Of a DNA stretch of 64,000 bases, positions 34,015 through 42,466 are shown one piece after another. The notes under the pieces were generated by a model. It had not been told where the DNA came from. It worked only from the letters and a program-made list of their open reading frames with translations, and did not search any database. Position numbers and translations under genes: made by a program. Positions within the stretch are counted from its first letter, which is position 1; each line of letters begins with the position of its first letter. Origin of the DNA: Bradyrhizobium sp. BTAi1 (GTDB lineage Bacteria > Pseudomonadota > Alphaproteobacteria > Rhizobiales > Xanthobacteraceae); assembly GCF_000015165.1 (NCBI RefSeq), contig NC_009485.1:1466001-1530000 (forward strand). The letters run 5' to 3'.

Positions 34015-34160
34015 TCCGACAAAAGGAGAACCTCGTGCGGGTTCAATACAGGTTTGAGGAGGCGTTTGTCGGAATGGCCGTTGACTTTCCGAGGAGATCA
34101 TATGCCTCTTAATCAGCGGCTCCGGTCTAGTTGCAGGTTCGAGTCCTGCCGGGCTCACCA
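34015..34160 (+). repeat. Repeat A with tRNA-Lys-like 3' end
   Basis: This 146-base segment is a diverged direct copy of 50921-51056 (repeat B). Shared blocks include TTCAAT, GGTTTGAGGAGGCG/TGTTTGAAGAGGCG, TGTCGGA, CGAGGAGATCAT and TGCCTCTTAATCAGCGG. Positions 34092-34160 resemble a tRNA from the D-stem to CCA, with CTCTTAA like the tRNA-Lys(CTT) anticodon loop and a perfect T-arm (GCAGGTTCGAGTCCTGC). It has no matching 5' acceptor strand, and an insertion of about ten bases before the T-arm. It looks like an integration footprint, not a working tRNA. Confidence 0.6.
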
Positions 34161-34551
34161 ACGAAATCAACCACCTTGCTTATCTTTTTTGGGCCGAGCT
34201 GGATCGCCGCACCAGATACGGGCACTTCTCTTTCGTGCGCAAGTTCGCGCATCCGCTCGATCCCGCTAGGCCGATCTAGGTGATGGCGAATGCAATCGTG
34301 GAATATCGACCGGCTTCGTTGATGTTCTGGCTTTCCTTTTGCTTTCGATCGCGTTTGTTGCGCACCAATCAGGTTGTTTCTGCTCCGAAACTGGTGCGGT
34401 TGAGGCTGGGACGTTCGGCTTTCAGGTCTTCGAGCCGAATATCCCCGCCCTCCTGCCTGGCTGACAGATCCCATACTGCAGGCGGGCCGCCAGGAGAGTT
34501 GTCAAGCATCTCCCCTACTGGCTGCCAACTGGAAAACGTCTAGCTGTTGCT
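34161..34551. other. Intergenic region after repeat A
   Basis: About 390 bases without a supported gene. Open frames here are short and unlike known families. Confidence 0.4.
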
Positions 34552-35160
34552 TCAGCTCTTCGAGCCTGAGCCCTTCAACGCCTCCCAAGCCGCCTGGTTG
34601 GCCTGATCGAATGCCTTGCGGGATTCCGCGAGCGCTGCGCTGAGCACCGACCACGACTCGCCGCCCGCTTGCCTCAGCTTCTGCAGACGAGCCTCTGCAT
34701 CGGATGCGTCGGATTTCATCTGCTTGAGCGCAGCGTCAAAGTCGCCGGTGTGAGCCGCGGCAACTTTGCCTGCCGCTTCGCGAAACTTCTCGGCCGCCTC
34801 GCGCCAGGACTTGGCTTGCGCCGCCGCGATGTCTTTGAACGTGGTCTGCTGTTGCTCGAACTGCTTGCCCGCGCTCTCGAAGTAGGTCGTCATCTGCGCC
34901 TCGAATGCGTTCCACTGCTTCTCGAGCTCTGCCTTGCTGCGTGCCCATGCTGCTTCGCCGACTTCCGCCTGCGTCTTGAGCTGCGCCTGGAATTCGTCGC
35001 GGCGTTTCTTCAGATCAGCGATGATCTGGTCGGCCTTAATCTTTGACTCGGCCTTGGCCTCGCCGGCCTTGATTTCGAACGAGGCAAGCGCGGCGTCCAT
35101 CTCGTCGATGCGCTCCTTCGCCCAATTGAGGTAGAAATGCATGCTGCTCTGCTGTGACAT
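34552..35160 (-). CDS. Coiled-coil stress-type protein (phasin/sll1863-like)
   Basis: 202 residues beginning MSQQSSMHFYLNWAKERIDEMDAALASFEIKAGE and almost wholly helical and highly charged (KAESKIKADQIIADLKKRRDEFQAQLKTQAEVG). A C-terminal GGESWSVLSAALAESRKAFDQANQAAWEAL resembles phasin-type amphipathic helices. The start at 35160 is preferred to an upstream one in unrelated sequence. Related proteins of the sll1863 stress group or phasins coat granules or act as chaperone-like coats; polyhydroxybutyrate-linked genes nearby make a granule link possible but unproven. Confidence 0.7.
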   Translation of the reverse strand: MSQQSSMHFYLNWAKERIDEMDAALASFEIKAGEAKAESKIKADQIIADLKKRRDEFQAQLKTQAEVGEAAWARSKAELEKQWNAFEAQMTTYFESAGKQFEQQQTTFKDIAAAQAKSWREAAEKFREAAGKVAAAHTGDFDAALKQMKSDASDAEARLQKLRQAGGESWSVLSAALAESRKAFDQANQAAWEALKGSGSKS

Positions 35161-35176
35161 GACCCATCTCCGCTGA

Positions 35177-35548
35177 CTAGCCGAGATCGAATGATTTCCG
35201 AGCTCGACCTTGCTCGTATTGACTTGTGTCAACCGTCCTCGCCTTGGCATGCCGGAGTGGGCCAACAGAGCCCCGCCTAGCCCGGCGATATAGGGAAGAA
35301 ACGTTGTCGCTTTGCCGCGGCGATTGCGTTGCGGTCGCGCTGGTTTCCGATCGTGCGACGGAGGTCCCAACGACCGCTGCGTAGAACTCTCTCGGAGCTA
35401 TCAGCGGCGCATCGCCGGGCAGAACGTCATCATTGAAGGTATCCTCGCGCCCGTACAGAGCCCTGACAAGGCTCTTATCTGCGGTAAGGTCGAGCGGGGA
35501 ACTGCGGCTGGAGTCCTTGAACTCGTTGCTGGCTTTGACAGAGGACAT
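35177..35548 (-). CDS. Hypothetical protein, possibly degraded
   Basis: 123 residues (MSSVKASNEFKDSSRSSPLDLTADKSLVRALYGREDTFNDDVLPGDAPLIAPREFYAAVVG) with reasonable codon use in the first 60 residues and basic low-complexity sequence after. It ends 16 bases before the coiled-coil gene. No family, signal or membrane segment is recognised. It could be a short real gene with a frameshifted tail. Confidence 0.35.
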   Translation of the reverse strand: MSSVKASNEFKDSSRSSPLDLTADKSLVRALYGREDTFNDDVLPGDAPLIAPREFYAAVVGTSVARSETSATATQSPRQSDNVSSLYRRARRGSVGPLRHAKARTVDTSQYEQGRARKSFDLG

Positions 35549-35614
35549 GATGAGGAAATCCGTGTTGCGAGAATATGTGCCGTCGCGCTTTGATCGCGTT
35601 CGACCTGTGACGAT

Positions 35615-35845
35615 CTACGCGGCGGTCAAGCCTCCATCCATGCAGAGATTGGCGCCGGTGATCCGGGCCACGGAGTCACGCACGGGAGCAGGGGAGAGAA
35701 GCAAGCTGCTCGATCGTCACGACCATTGGTGGGCTGCGCTGCGAGCAGGATGTTGTTGACGACGTCGTCTCTGCTCATCCGGGGGGCCTTCATTGTGTTC
35801 GGAATTTGCTTCTCCACGAGCGGGGTCCAGACGTAGCGGAACTGC
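35615..35845 (-). pseudogene. 3-hydroxybutyrate dehydrogenase, C-terminal remnant
   Basis: Read on the minus strand, fragments in three frames match the end of BdhA-type short-chain dehydrogenases: YVWTPLVEKQIPNTMKAPRMSRDDVVNNILLAAQPT, then VVTIEQLASL, then DSVARITGANLCMDGGLTAA-stop. At least two frameshifts and loss of the first two thirds of the gene make it non-functional. It lies 20 bases downstream of adc in the position expected of the third gene of a patatin-adc-bdhA operon. Confidence 0.8.
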
Positions 35846-35865
35846 GTTCCGGGCCAGTTTCGGTC

Positions 35866-36657
35866 TTAGAAGACCAAAGCTCTCTCATTGGCCCGAAGCG
35901 AGTGTCCGACCGGCTGTTGCAGATAGTCGTGAACCACCTTCCCGAGACCAAGTGTGAGATCTGCGCGGATGTGAACAGCGGAGACGATCTCCAGAACCGG
36001 CAACTCGGCGACAGGCGCCAGCGCGTGAGCCGTCAACGCAAGAGCCGCCGGCCCGGTCCAGGCTCCCTTCAGCACGATGTCCTCAAGGTGGTATTCGACG
36101 AGCTCGCAGATGCGCGGGCTGCCGTCGACGTGAGGGATGATCTTGAGCAGGAAGTTTGGCTCGTGAAGACCAGCCTTGACGCGCGCCAGATCCGCGGGGC
36201 GATGCTTGTAACCCATCGTCCCGGTCGCCACGCGCAGGGGACCGTAGTCCAGCGTGCCGATCAGGGTATCGATCTCGGTTCGCAAGGTCGGCTGCGCCAG
36301 CTTCTTGGGAAAACCCCAGAGTTCGCGTCCGCCTACGATGGGGCCTTCGTCGTTGAGAAACATGCAATGCGTGTAGCCGCCTTTGCGCCCGCGGAATGCG
36401 ACCGGAATGACCTGGCCGCTTTCGGTGTAGTCGCCGAAACCGTTCGAATCTGGCATGCGGATGAACTCATATTTGACGAGCGCGTTGCGCTCATCGAACT
36501 CCAGCGGCTCAGGAACCACCGCTCTCAGCTTGGCCGGATCGGTGCGGTAGGTGATGATCAGATATTCGCGGTCCACGAACCGGTACGGTCCCGGCGGATA
36601 GGCGGGATTGGTGAGCGGCATCGCAAAGGCACGTTGTTTCACGTCGATCTCACGCAT
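35866..36657 (-). CDS. adc: Acetoacetate decarboxylase
   Basis: 263 residues with the family core [33 protein letters not shown]. One lysine of GFPKK is the Schiff-base residue that forms an imine with acetoacetate, and the conserved [16 protein letters not shown] segment follows. It converts acetoacetate to acetone and CO2 in the cytoplasm. It is downstream of a patatin-like lipase gene and upstream of a bdhA remnant, a set that would handle polyhydroxybutyrate or ketone-body intermediates. Length agrees with the family. Confidence 0.92.
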   Translation of the reverse strand: MREIDVKQRAFAMPLTNPAYPPGPYRFVDREYLIITYRTDPAKLRAVVPEPLEFDERNALVKYEFIRMPDSNGFGDYTESGQVIPVAFRGRKGGYTHCMFLNDEGPIVGGRELWGFPKKLAQPTLRTEIDTLIGTLDYGPLRVATGTMGYKHRPADLARVKAGLHEPNFLLKIIPHVDGSPRICELVEYHLEDIVLKGAWTGPAALALTAHALAPVAELPVLEIVSAVHIRADLTLGLGKVVHDYLQQPVGHSLRANERALVF

Positions 36658-36693
36658 TCGAGTTTCTCCACAAGGTTCGATTGGTCGGCCTAG

Positions 36694-37866
36694 CTACTCA
36701 CGGCCGTCCTGTTCGAGATCAAAGGTGAAGACGCCGTCCGGGCTGGAGGGGCGGGCGAGGACCTCGGGATGGCGCAGCGTCCGCAGCGCATCGTGGTAGC
36801 CGGCGCGCCAATGGTCCTGCATCGACAAGCGGGAGAATTCGTAATCCTTGGAGTGACCTTCGTGGGTTCGCGTCCGATAGATCAGGTGCACAATGTTATA
36901 GACGTTTCGGGACACGGCCGTGCTCAGGAGCTGCACATCCTCATGCTTGCTGAGATCGTCAGGCAGCCGCCCGAGCAGATCGGTAAGCGCACGACGCAGG
37001 CGTTGCACGCGTTTGAACTGATCGGTGCTGGCGCGCGTGCGGCTCGAATACTGGATCTCCTTGTGGCGCGTCACGACTTCGGCCATGTTGCTCGGAATTT
37101 GACCGCGCGCGCTCCAGAGATCGACCTGGAACGCAAGCGTGTCCTGCGGGGCGCCCCACTCGATCACCCACTGCAGCGGCGTGTTGGAAACCAGGCCGCC
37201 GTCCCAATAGTGCTCGCCCTCGATCTCCACGGCCGGAAAGCCCGGCGGCAGCGCGCCGCTCGCCATGATGTGCTCGGGTCGGATGGTGTGGGTCGTGTTG
37301 TCGAAATAGACGAAATTGCCGGTCCTGACGTTGACCGCGCCGGCGCTGAAGCGGGTCATTCCGGCGTTCAAGCGATCGAAATCAACCAGGCGCTCCAGCG
37401 TGGTCTTGAGTGCGGCCGTGTCGTAGAAACTGGTGGCGTCACTGGTGCCGCCAGCCTGCAGCCAGGGCAGCACGGGTCGCGCCGAGAAAAATCCGGCTGC
37501 ACCGCAGGCGGCTGCAAGGCCGGCGCTCATCTGGTTGACAAGATTGCGCGTAGCGTCACTCCGGGTCCAATCGAGCAAGGGGTGGCCGGACCAATCCCAA
37601 GGCGCCGTCGAGGTGACCTGGGTCCAGAACTCGCGCAGTCGGTCAACACGGGTCTCCGGCGGATTGCCGGCGATGATGGCGGCGTTGATGGCTCCGATCG
37701 AGATGCCGGCGACCCAGTCGGGATGAATATTGGCCTCGGCAAGGGCTTCGTAGACGCCGGCCTGGTAGGCGCCGAGTGCGCCGCCGCCTTGCAACAGCAG
37801 GGCGATGCAATCGAAGGGCAATTGACGCTGCGCAATTGAGAGCTGCGATCGTGGCTGAAAGTTCAT
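36694..37866 (-). CDS. Patatin-like phospholipase (DUF3734 type)
   Basis: 390 residues. The patatin domain has the oxyanion glycine loop LLLQGGGALGAYQAGVYEAL, the nucleophile motif GISIGA (Ser in GxSxG), and the dyad aspartate in YWDGGLVSN. The C-terminal DUF3734 region is SRLSMQDHWRAGYHDALRTL. These acyl hydrolases act on lipids or, in this operon type, perhaps on polyhydroxyalkanoate. It precedes adc by 36 bases on the same strand. Confidence 0.9.
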   Translation of the reverse strand: MNFQPRSQLSIAQRQLPFDCIALLLQGGGALGAYQAGVYEALAEANIHPDWVAGISIGAINAAIIAGNPPETRVDRLREFWTQVTSTAPWDWSGHPLLDWTRSDATRNLVNQMSAGLAAACGAAGFFSARPVLPWLQAGGTSDATSFYDTAALKTTLERLVDFDRLNAGMTRFSAGAVNVRTGNFVYFDNTTHTIRPEHIMASGALPPGFPAVEIEGEHYWDGGLVSNTPLQWVIEWGAPQDTLAFQVDLWSARGQIPSNMAEVVTRHKEIQYSSRTRASTDQFKRVQRLRRALTDLLGRLPDDLSKHEDVQLLSTAVSRNVYNIVHLIYRTRTHEGHSKDYEFSRLSMQDHWRAGYHDALRTLRHPEVLARPSSPDGVFTFDLEQDGRE

Positions 37867-38270
37867 AGCGGATGTGCCTATGGGGTCAGCGGCGAGGCCG
37901 ACGGTTTGCTGAGGGCCTGCGCAAGCAGGTGTGGATCAGGACAGGTTCGAAAGACATGGCGCTGAGAGGGTAGAGCCGTGGAGCTGGGGGCGCGTCTGTC
38001 GTGTGGTTTCGTGTCTTTGGACGCGAGGCGCTCTCTCCTCCTGTTCGGCGAGCGTCGACCCAGGACTGGGCAGGCCGATTTGCGCCCATTCGCGCGCTCG
38101 GCGGCGGAGGAGCCCGAGACGACGCGGCCATGCGTCGAACCTGCAAGTCCGCTTGCGCATGCAAGAGTGACGACAAGGACCAGACTGAGACGTGCGATCC
38201 ATGGCTTCGGCCGCAGCCCGTAGGGACTGCCGGTTGTACCGAGACTACGCATCTGAGATTCACACGGCGG
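37867..38270. other. Intergenic region upstream of the patatin operon
   Basis: About 400 bases, probably holding the patatin-adc promoter. Several overlapping open frames in all directions reflect high GC and none is supported. Confidence 0.45.
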
Positions 38271-38879
38271 CTAGTGGCGATTTGAGCTCAGCTTTTCGAC
38301 CTTGGGCGGCTCGAGCATGACCTCCTTGAGATCGTCGCCGCTGGCGACGACGACGACGAAAGTGAGCTTCCCGTCCTGCCTGGTAAGCCCTCCGGCAAGG
38401 GCATTGCCGGCAGTGGCCTTCTCGGCGACTTGGACCGCCTCGGAAAGCTCCTGCTTGATCCATTTCAGAGCCACGATGTTGGCGAGGTCCTCGCGGTCTA
38501 GCTCCTTCAAGGAGGCGACGGTCTCCTTCTCCGCAATGCCTCCGGTGTTTGCATCCACGACGTTCTCCCACACCCGCTCATTCCTGACCGTCCGCACGCG
38601 ATAGACGGGCGGTCCGGATATGTCGAAATTGATGTCGGTGGTCCTCGACCCTTCATGCAGGCGTTCGGCGATCGCCATGGCCCGGCTGAGCGGAACGTGC
38701 GTGGTGTGGAATTGCGCGATGACACGACGGACCACAGCCTCGTCCGTATCGCCTTGCGTCTCTGCGCCTGGGGTGCTGGCGTCGACCGTTTGAGGCACGT
38801 CGGCGACTGCCCCCGTAGCGACGAGCGTGGCGGACCAAATGATGAGGGCAAATAGATGCTTCTTCGACATCAGGAACAT
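38271..38879 (-). CDS. Exported PepSY-domain protein
   Basis: About 202 residues from ATG 38879 or 38870. The signal helix is LFALIIWSATLVATGAVADV. Two PepSY-like units follow: GDTDEAVVRRVIAQFHTTHVPLSRAMAIAERLHEGSRTTDINFDISGPPVYRVRTVRNERVWENVVDANTG and the second half. PepSY domains inhibit or bind peptidases and other periplasmic partners. The next upstream gene on the strand ends 14 bases before, so the two are probably one unit. Confidence 0.72.
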   Translation of the reverse strand: MFLMSKKHLFALIIWSATLVATGAVADVPQTVDASTPGAETQGDTDEAVVRRVIAQFHTTHVPLSRAMAIAERLHEGSRTTDINFDISGPPVYRVRTVRNERVWENVVDANTGGIAEKETVASLKELDREDLANIVALKWIKQELSEAVQVAEKATAGNALAGGLTRQDGKLTFVVVVASGDDLKEVMLEPPKVEKLSSNRH

Positions 38880-38893
38880 TCCGTTCTCATTGG

Positions 38894-39442
38894 CTAATCG
38901 TAGGAGGGGCGGGCGAAGAGGAAGGCGGCGCTGCAACGGCCATTGTCTGCGTCGCACCAGCGCCTCGAATGCTCGACAGACGGTCGCTGTCTCGCCCGTC
39001 GCGCGTGGGACGACGTGTTCCTCAGCTTCGACTCGGCCTTGCCGTACATCGGCCGGTGAGCCGCTTGATCAGCGTCGGACCGCGCCATGCTGTCGCGCAC
39101 CTGAGGACTCAGTGGCGCGACGGTGACGCCTTCGCTATCATCGACGGGCGCCGGCGAGCCTGTATCTTGAGCAGCATCGGGCGCATCGAGGCGGCCTGGC
39201 TGCGAGCCTGCCGCGATCCTGTCTTGGTCTGCGATAGCTGGCAGAGGATGATTGGTATCGATCACCACCGGCTCCGGTCCCTTGACATCGGAGTGGATGC
39301 GGATGGGCGGGAGCGCCGTATTCGAAAGCGCAAATCGGTCCGGCAGCGGCGCGGGCAGCACCCAATCGGCGGCCAACAGCAGCAAGAGCAACGCGCCACT
39401 GACCGAGAGAAAGTAGCCCCGCACGGGGAGGACCGAGTCCAT
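38894..39442 (-). CDS. Hypothetical single-pass membrane protein
   Basis: About 182 residues from the ATG at 39442 (MDSVLPVRGYFLSVSGALLLLLLAADWVLPAPLPD); in-frame starts further upstream are possible. One N-terminal membrane helix is followed by a hydrophilic, Pro/Asp-rich periplasmic tail, ending with a basic Arg-rich stretch. This type of short anchored protein is common in Bradyrhizobium but has no assigned function. It is probably cotranscribed with the PepSY gene. Confidence 0.55.
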   Translation of the reverse strand: MDSVLPVRGYFLSVSGALLLLLLAADWVLPAPLPDRFALSNTALPPIRIHSDVKGPEPVVIDTNHPLPAIADQDRIAAGSQPGRLDAPDAAQDTGSPAPVDDSEGVTVAPLSPQVRDSMARSDADQAAHRPMYGKAESKLRNTSSHARRARQRPSVEHSRRWCDADNGRCSAAFLFARPSYD

Positions 39443-39662
39443 TGACCCGCTCGCGCGCATCGATAGAACGGATCGTCTACTCACGACGGCTTCCCTCTGA
39501 CAACGAAACTGAGGCTCATCAAGCGATCGGAAGCCCACGCGTGCGAGCGCCCTTCGCGTCCCAGCGAGCCCGTGCCAAGCCGTGCGTGCGATTGCCGGAT
39601 CGACCCCATGGCCTCGAAGGCCCCGATGGAATCCGGCGTATCAAGAGCGCGTTCGGCCATGG

Positions 39663-39821
39663 TCAGGTCGTCCGCAATGCGGGATCGACGGTCGACTTGG
39701 GCGCTATTCCTCTGCGCTCGAGCTCCGACTCGATCATGTCGAACACGCATTCGACGGGCGCCAGCCAGACATTGACCCAGCAGATGATGTAGTCGCGGGA
39801 TAGCAGCAGCACCGTCGTCAT
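39663..39821 (-). CDS. Small hydrophobic protein, coupled
   Basis: 52 residues (MTTVLLLSRDYIICWVNVWLAPVECVFDMIESELERRGIAP). Its ATG overlaps the stop of the upstream small gene as ATGA, which argues for translational coupling and for both being genuine. A weakly hydrophobic amphipathic helix precedes a charged tail. No family is recognised. Confidence 0.5.
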   Translation of the reverse strand: MTTVLLLSRDYIICWVNVWLAPVECVFDMIESELERRGIAPKSTVDPALRTT

Positions 39822-40024
39822 GCGAGCTTCCTCCGCTCCGCATAGCTCGATGCCGGTGTCGTCCCGCGGACGGCAAGCGCGTCCGCCCACGCAGCAAGCG
39901 AAATCACGATCCCGAGCACCAGGCTCAGTGCCACGAGTGAGAGCGCCACGATCAGGTTGAGCGACGCCAGCGCGAGCCCCGGCAAGGGATTTTCTCGCAG
40001 GAGCGACACCAGCAGGGTTGACAT
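39818..40024 (-). CDS. Small membrane protein under a TetR-type operator
   Basis: 68 residues (MSTLLVSLLRENPLPGLALASLNLIVALSLVALSLVLGIVISLAAWADAL) with one or two membrane helices. GGAG lies eight bases before the ATG, and the shared 23-bp operator-like sequence is only 11 bases upstream of the start, so repression would be tight. Its neighbour 39663-39821 is translationally coupled. The pair might act as small membrane regulators or stress peptides; this is inference. Confidence 0.55.
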   Translation of the reverse strand: MSTLLVSLLRENPLPGLALASLNLIVALSLVALSLVLGIVISLAAWADALAVRGTTPASSYAERRKLA

Positions 40025-40035
40025 TCTCGGTCTCC

Positions 40036-40058
40036 TTAATAAACTACACCGTATATTT
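40036..40058. promoter_or_regulatory. Operator-like 23-mer, copy 1
   Basis: On the minus strand these 23 bases differ at one position from 42340-42362. The core is ATACGGTGTAGTTTAT here and ATACGGTTTAGTTTAT there. It is AT-rich, out of character with the surroundings, and lies directly upstream of the small membrane protein operon. It is probably a binding site for the TetR protein at 41601-42263. Confidence 0.6.
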
Positions 40059-40186
40059 CATATACATCACGAGGCACGGGTCGTTGTCAAGGCGAGGGCC
40101 TCACAAGCGCGTGTTCGGGATGTCGGGCGGCGGCACAGTGTCGTCTCCCGTCGAACAGGATGTCTCAACCGGAGAAGGTATTCGTC

Positions 40187-40441
40187 ATGATCAAGTACAG
40201 GCCGGCACTCTTCATCGTGATGGTCGCATCGCTCGTCAGCACAGCAAGCTTCGCCCAGGAAGACCGCGGCACGGCGGAGGAGAGAGCCGCGTGCACTCCC
40301 GACGCCTTCCGCCTGTGTAGCTCCTACATTCCCGATGCTTCGGCAGTCGAGGCCTGCCTTCGGCTCAGAAAATCGAATCTGAGCGAAGGGTGCAAAGCGG
40401 TGTTCGACCACGGAACGACCGGATCGGGCAGGAACAGATAG
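40187..40441 (+). CDS. Small exported Cys protein
   Basis: 84 residues from the ATG at 40187, with GGAGAAGG upstream. The signal peptide is ALFIVMVASLVSTASFAQ, and the mature part ACTPDAFRLCSSYIPDASAVEACLRLRKSNLSEGCKAVF has four cysteines in a pattern seen in repeat-type periplasmic Cys-rich proteins of Rhizobiales. It is divergent from the small membrane protein operon and may share its control region. Function is unknown. Confidence 0.68.
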   Translation: MIKYRPALFIVMVASLVSTASFAQEDRGTAEERAACTPDAFRLCSSYIPDASAVEACLRLRKSNLSEGCKAVFDHGTTGSGRNR

Positions 40442-40538
40442 GGCCAGCGTCGCGGTGGTGCGACGGGGCTCCGATCGGCAGTCCGTCCTCGGGGCCCCGA
40501 TTCACAACCACACCGCAGCAGCAAACAGGAGCGCTCAG

Positions 40539-40976
40539 ATGAGCACAGTGTACATTCCCGCTCTGGCCGCGTTCGGGGGGTCGGCTTTCGGAGCGGTCTC
40601 GACCATCGTGAGTGGATGGTTCAGCCGACGCCGCAGGCTGCGCGAGCGATATCACGCTCGCTCGTTCAGCAAGCGCGAACGGCTGTATCGGAGCTTTATC
40701 GAGGAAGCGTCGCGGCTGTATGCCGACGCACTTGTTAGCGAAAGGGCGGAAATCCCGCAACTGGTCGGTCTCTACACACTGGTCGGGCGAATGCGGATCT
40801 TGTCGAGCGACGAGGTCGTTCACGCCGCGGAAAGGACCGGCCGCCTGATCATCGAAACCTACCTGTCGCCGAACCGGACCTTCGTCGATCTACCTGAGTT
40901 CATAGATGAAATGGATCCGCTGCACGCATTCGGCGAAGCCTGCCGGTGCGAGTTGTTGAATCTCCCGCCGCGTTGA
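40539..40976 (+). CDS. Conserved hypothetical membrane-anchored protein
   Basis: 145 residues from the ATG at 40539, with AGGAG upstream. A short N-terminal hydrophobic segment (IPALAAFGGSAFGAVSTIVSGWF) is followed by a basic patch (SRRRRLRERYHAR) and a helical domain (SFIEEASRLYADALVSERAEIPQLVGLYTLVGRMRILSSDEVVHAAERTGRLIIETYL). Such proteins appear widely as uncharacterised anchored helical proteins. It is upstream of the broken tetR. Confidence 0.65.
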   Translation: MSTVYIPALAAFGGSAFGAVSTIVSGWFSRRRRLRERYHARSFSKRERLYRSFIEEASRLYADALVSERAEIPQLVGLYTLVGRMRILSSDEVVHAAERTGRLIIETYLSPNRTFVDLPEFIDEMDPLHAFGEACRCELLNLPPR

Positions 40977-40984
40977 GTAGGACC

Positions 40985-41462
40985 ATGCAAGAGCTCACCG
41001 GGGACCACGCCAAATCAGCGCGCACCGTCCGCAGGATCGTGCAGGCAGCGCTTCATCTATATCGCGAGATCGGTCACAAGAAGACCACCGTCGCCGACAT
41101 CGCAAGAATTTCGTCGATGTCCTCAGCGAACATCTATCGCTTCCTTGAGGCGAGGCAAGCGGTTGAGGATTTCGTCGTGAAGCAATTGCTCGAGGAGACG
41201 GCCAACGCAGCGACAGAAACAGCGCGCAACGGCGGCTCGGCTCTGTCGCGTCCTGGCCGCGACCCTCAAAGCCGCCGTTCAGCTCAATGAAGAGCGTCGG
41301 GCGAGGAACCCGAAGCTCCACGACCTGTTGGTCTCGGTAGTCCTTCAGAACTCGGCCATCGTTGTCTGCCGATCAGACCGGGATTCGCCCGAGCTTCGAG
41401 GAAATGATGCATTTCTGCGGGGATGCTCTGCGTCGAGCGCCGGCAGCCGGCGGAGCAAATGA
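40985..41462 (+). pseudogene. TetR-family regulator, frameshifted
   Basis: The N-terminal HTH is intact (ARTVRRIVQAALHLYREIGHKKTTVADIARISSMSSANIYRFLEARQAVEDFVVKQLLEETANAA). The reading frame is then lost near 41240-41250. The continuation in another frame (RVLAATLKAAVQLNEERRARNPKLHDLLVSVVLQNSAIV) is the expected TetR C-terminal region up to a TGA at 41460-41462. A truncated DNA-binding domain could still be made. Confidence 0.7.
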
Positions 41463-41600
41463 AGCGCGCCTCAGAGCCGTCGGAGAAAGATAGACGGCCT
41501 TCGCTGGCTATGCGATCGGGAAGAGCCGGCGCTTGGTGCTCGGCTTAGACCCCGACAAGGCGCGCATGGATGGACCGATCAGAACTTCTGTTTCGTCGCT

Positions 41601-42263
41601 CTAGTGAGACCAATCCGTCTCACACGCGGCGAGAAAAAAGCCTACGCGCTCGCGCAGGAAGACAGAAAGCTCCTTCTTCAGATCTTTCGGCGTCTCCCCG
41701 AGAAGGGACCGGAACAGCATCGGGAGAAGAATAAGATCCAGAAAGATCTGTGCCGTGGTGCGGCTTCGTTTTGCGCTGAAAGGGCCCTTCGGAGCCCGCG
41801 CGAGTTTCTGTGTCGCGTCGTTCAGGAGCTGGGATACGGCGGTCAACGAGCGATCCCGCGCAGCGTCGTGGACGTTGCGGCTCAACTCGGGGAAGCGCGG
41901 CGCCTCGGCGATCGTGGCGCGCACCATGCCCAGCGACTCTTCGAAGACTCGCTCGATGATGACTGTCCCGAGGCTCATCAGCTTGTCTTCGATCGTGCGA
42001 CCCTCGGGTGTGAAGCCCTCGAAATCCGTGAGTCCGCTGATGGTACGGGCAACCACCGCCGCGAATAGTGCCTCCTTCCCGGGGAAGTGAGCATAGATCG
42101 TCGGTTTGCTTGCGGGAGCCATCTCGGAAATGTCGTCGATGCTCGCGCTTCGGTAACCCTTTTCCAGGAACAACTGCTGCGCCGCATCGAGGATCCGGGC
42201 CTGGACGTCGCCGGCAAGATCCTTGGACGGTCTGCCCCTTTTGGGGCCGGTGGGCTTCTTCAT
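41601..42263 (-). CDS. TetR/AcrR-family repressor of the efflux locus
   Basis: 220 residues from the ATG at 42263 (MKKPTGPKRGRPSKDL). The HTH is VQARILDAAQQLFLEKGYRSASIDDISEMAPASKPTIYAHFPGKEALFAAVV, followed by a C-terminal ligand/dimer domain of AcrR/TetR_C type. It is divergent from the kinase-like/RND operon, and an operator-like 23-mer lies between the two at 42340-42362. The likely role is repression of the efflux operon, its own gene and the small membrane genes at 39.8-40.0 kb, lifted by a pump substrate. Confidence 0.88.
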   Translation of the reverse strand: MKKPTGPKRGRPSKDLAGDVQARILDAAQQLFLEKGYRSASIDDISEMAPASKPTIYAHFPGKEALFAAVVARTISGLTDFEGFTPEGRTIEDKLMSLGTVIIERVFEESLGMVRATIAEAPRFPELSRNVHDAARDRSLTAVSQLLNDATQKLARAPKGPFSAKRSRTTAQIFLDLILLPMLFRSLLGETPKDLKKELSVFLRERVGFFLAACETDWSH

Positions 42264-42339
42264 TTTCGATCTCCCATCACGAGTCTGTGCGCGTCTCCTT
42301 CCCACTTGACACGAGCGGTCGGAAAAGGCAAGAAAAAGA

Positions 42340-42362
42340 AAATATACGGTTTAGTTTATTAA
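42340..42362. promoter_or_regulatory. Operator-like 23-mer, copy 2
   Basis: The near-identical counterpart of 40036-40058 (one mismatch), on the opposite strand, with core ATACGGTTTAGTTTAT. It lies between tetR (start 42263) and the efflux operon (start 42467), where a TetR operator would overlap both promoters. Confidence 0.65.
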
Positions 42363-42466
42363 CGCCGCTGGTGCCGCTTTCGTGGCGAACTCAGCGGCTG
42401 CTTCCGGATGACGGTTTGCAACATGGGCGTTCTGTACCTGACTACCCGACCGCTGAGGAGATTGTC

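Noticed and set aside
34092-34160. A complete tRNA-Lys gene
   Set aside because: The T-arm and CCA are good but there is no 5' acceptor strand or proper D-arm, the anticodon stem does not pair, and an insertion lies before the T-arm. Kept only as a tRNA-like fragment.
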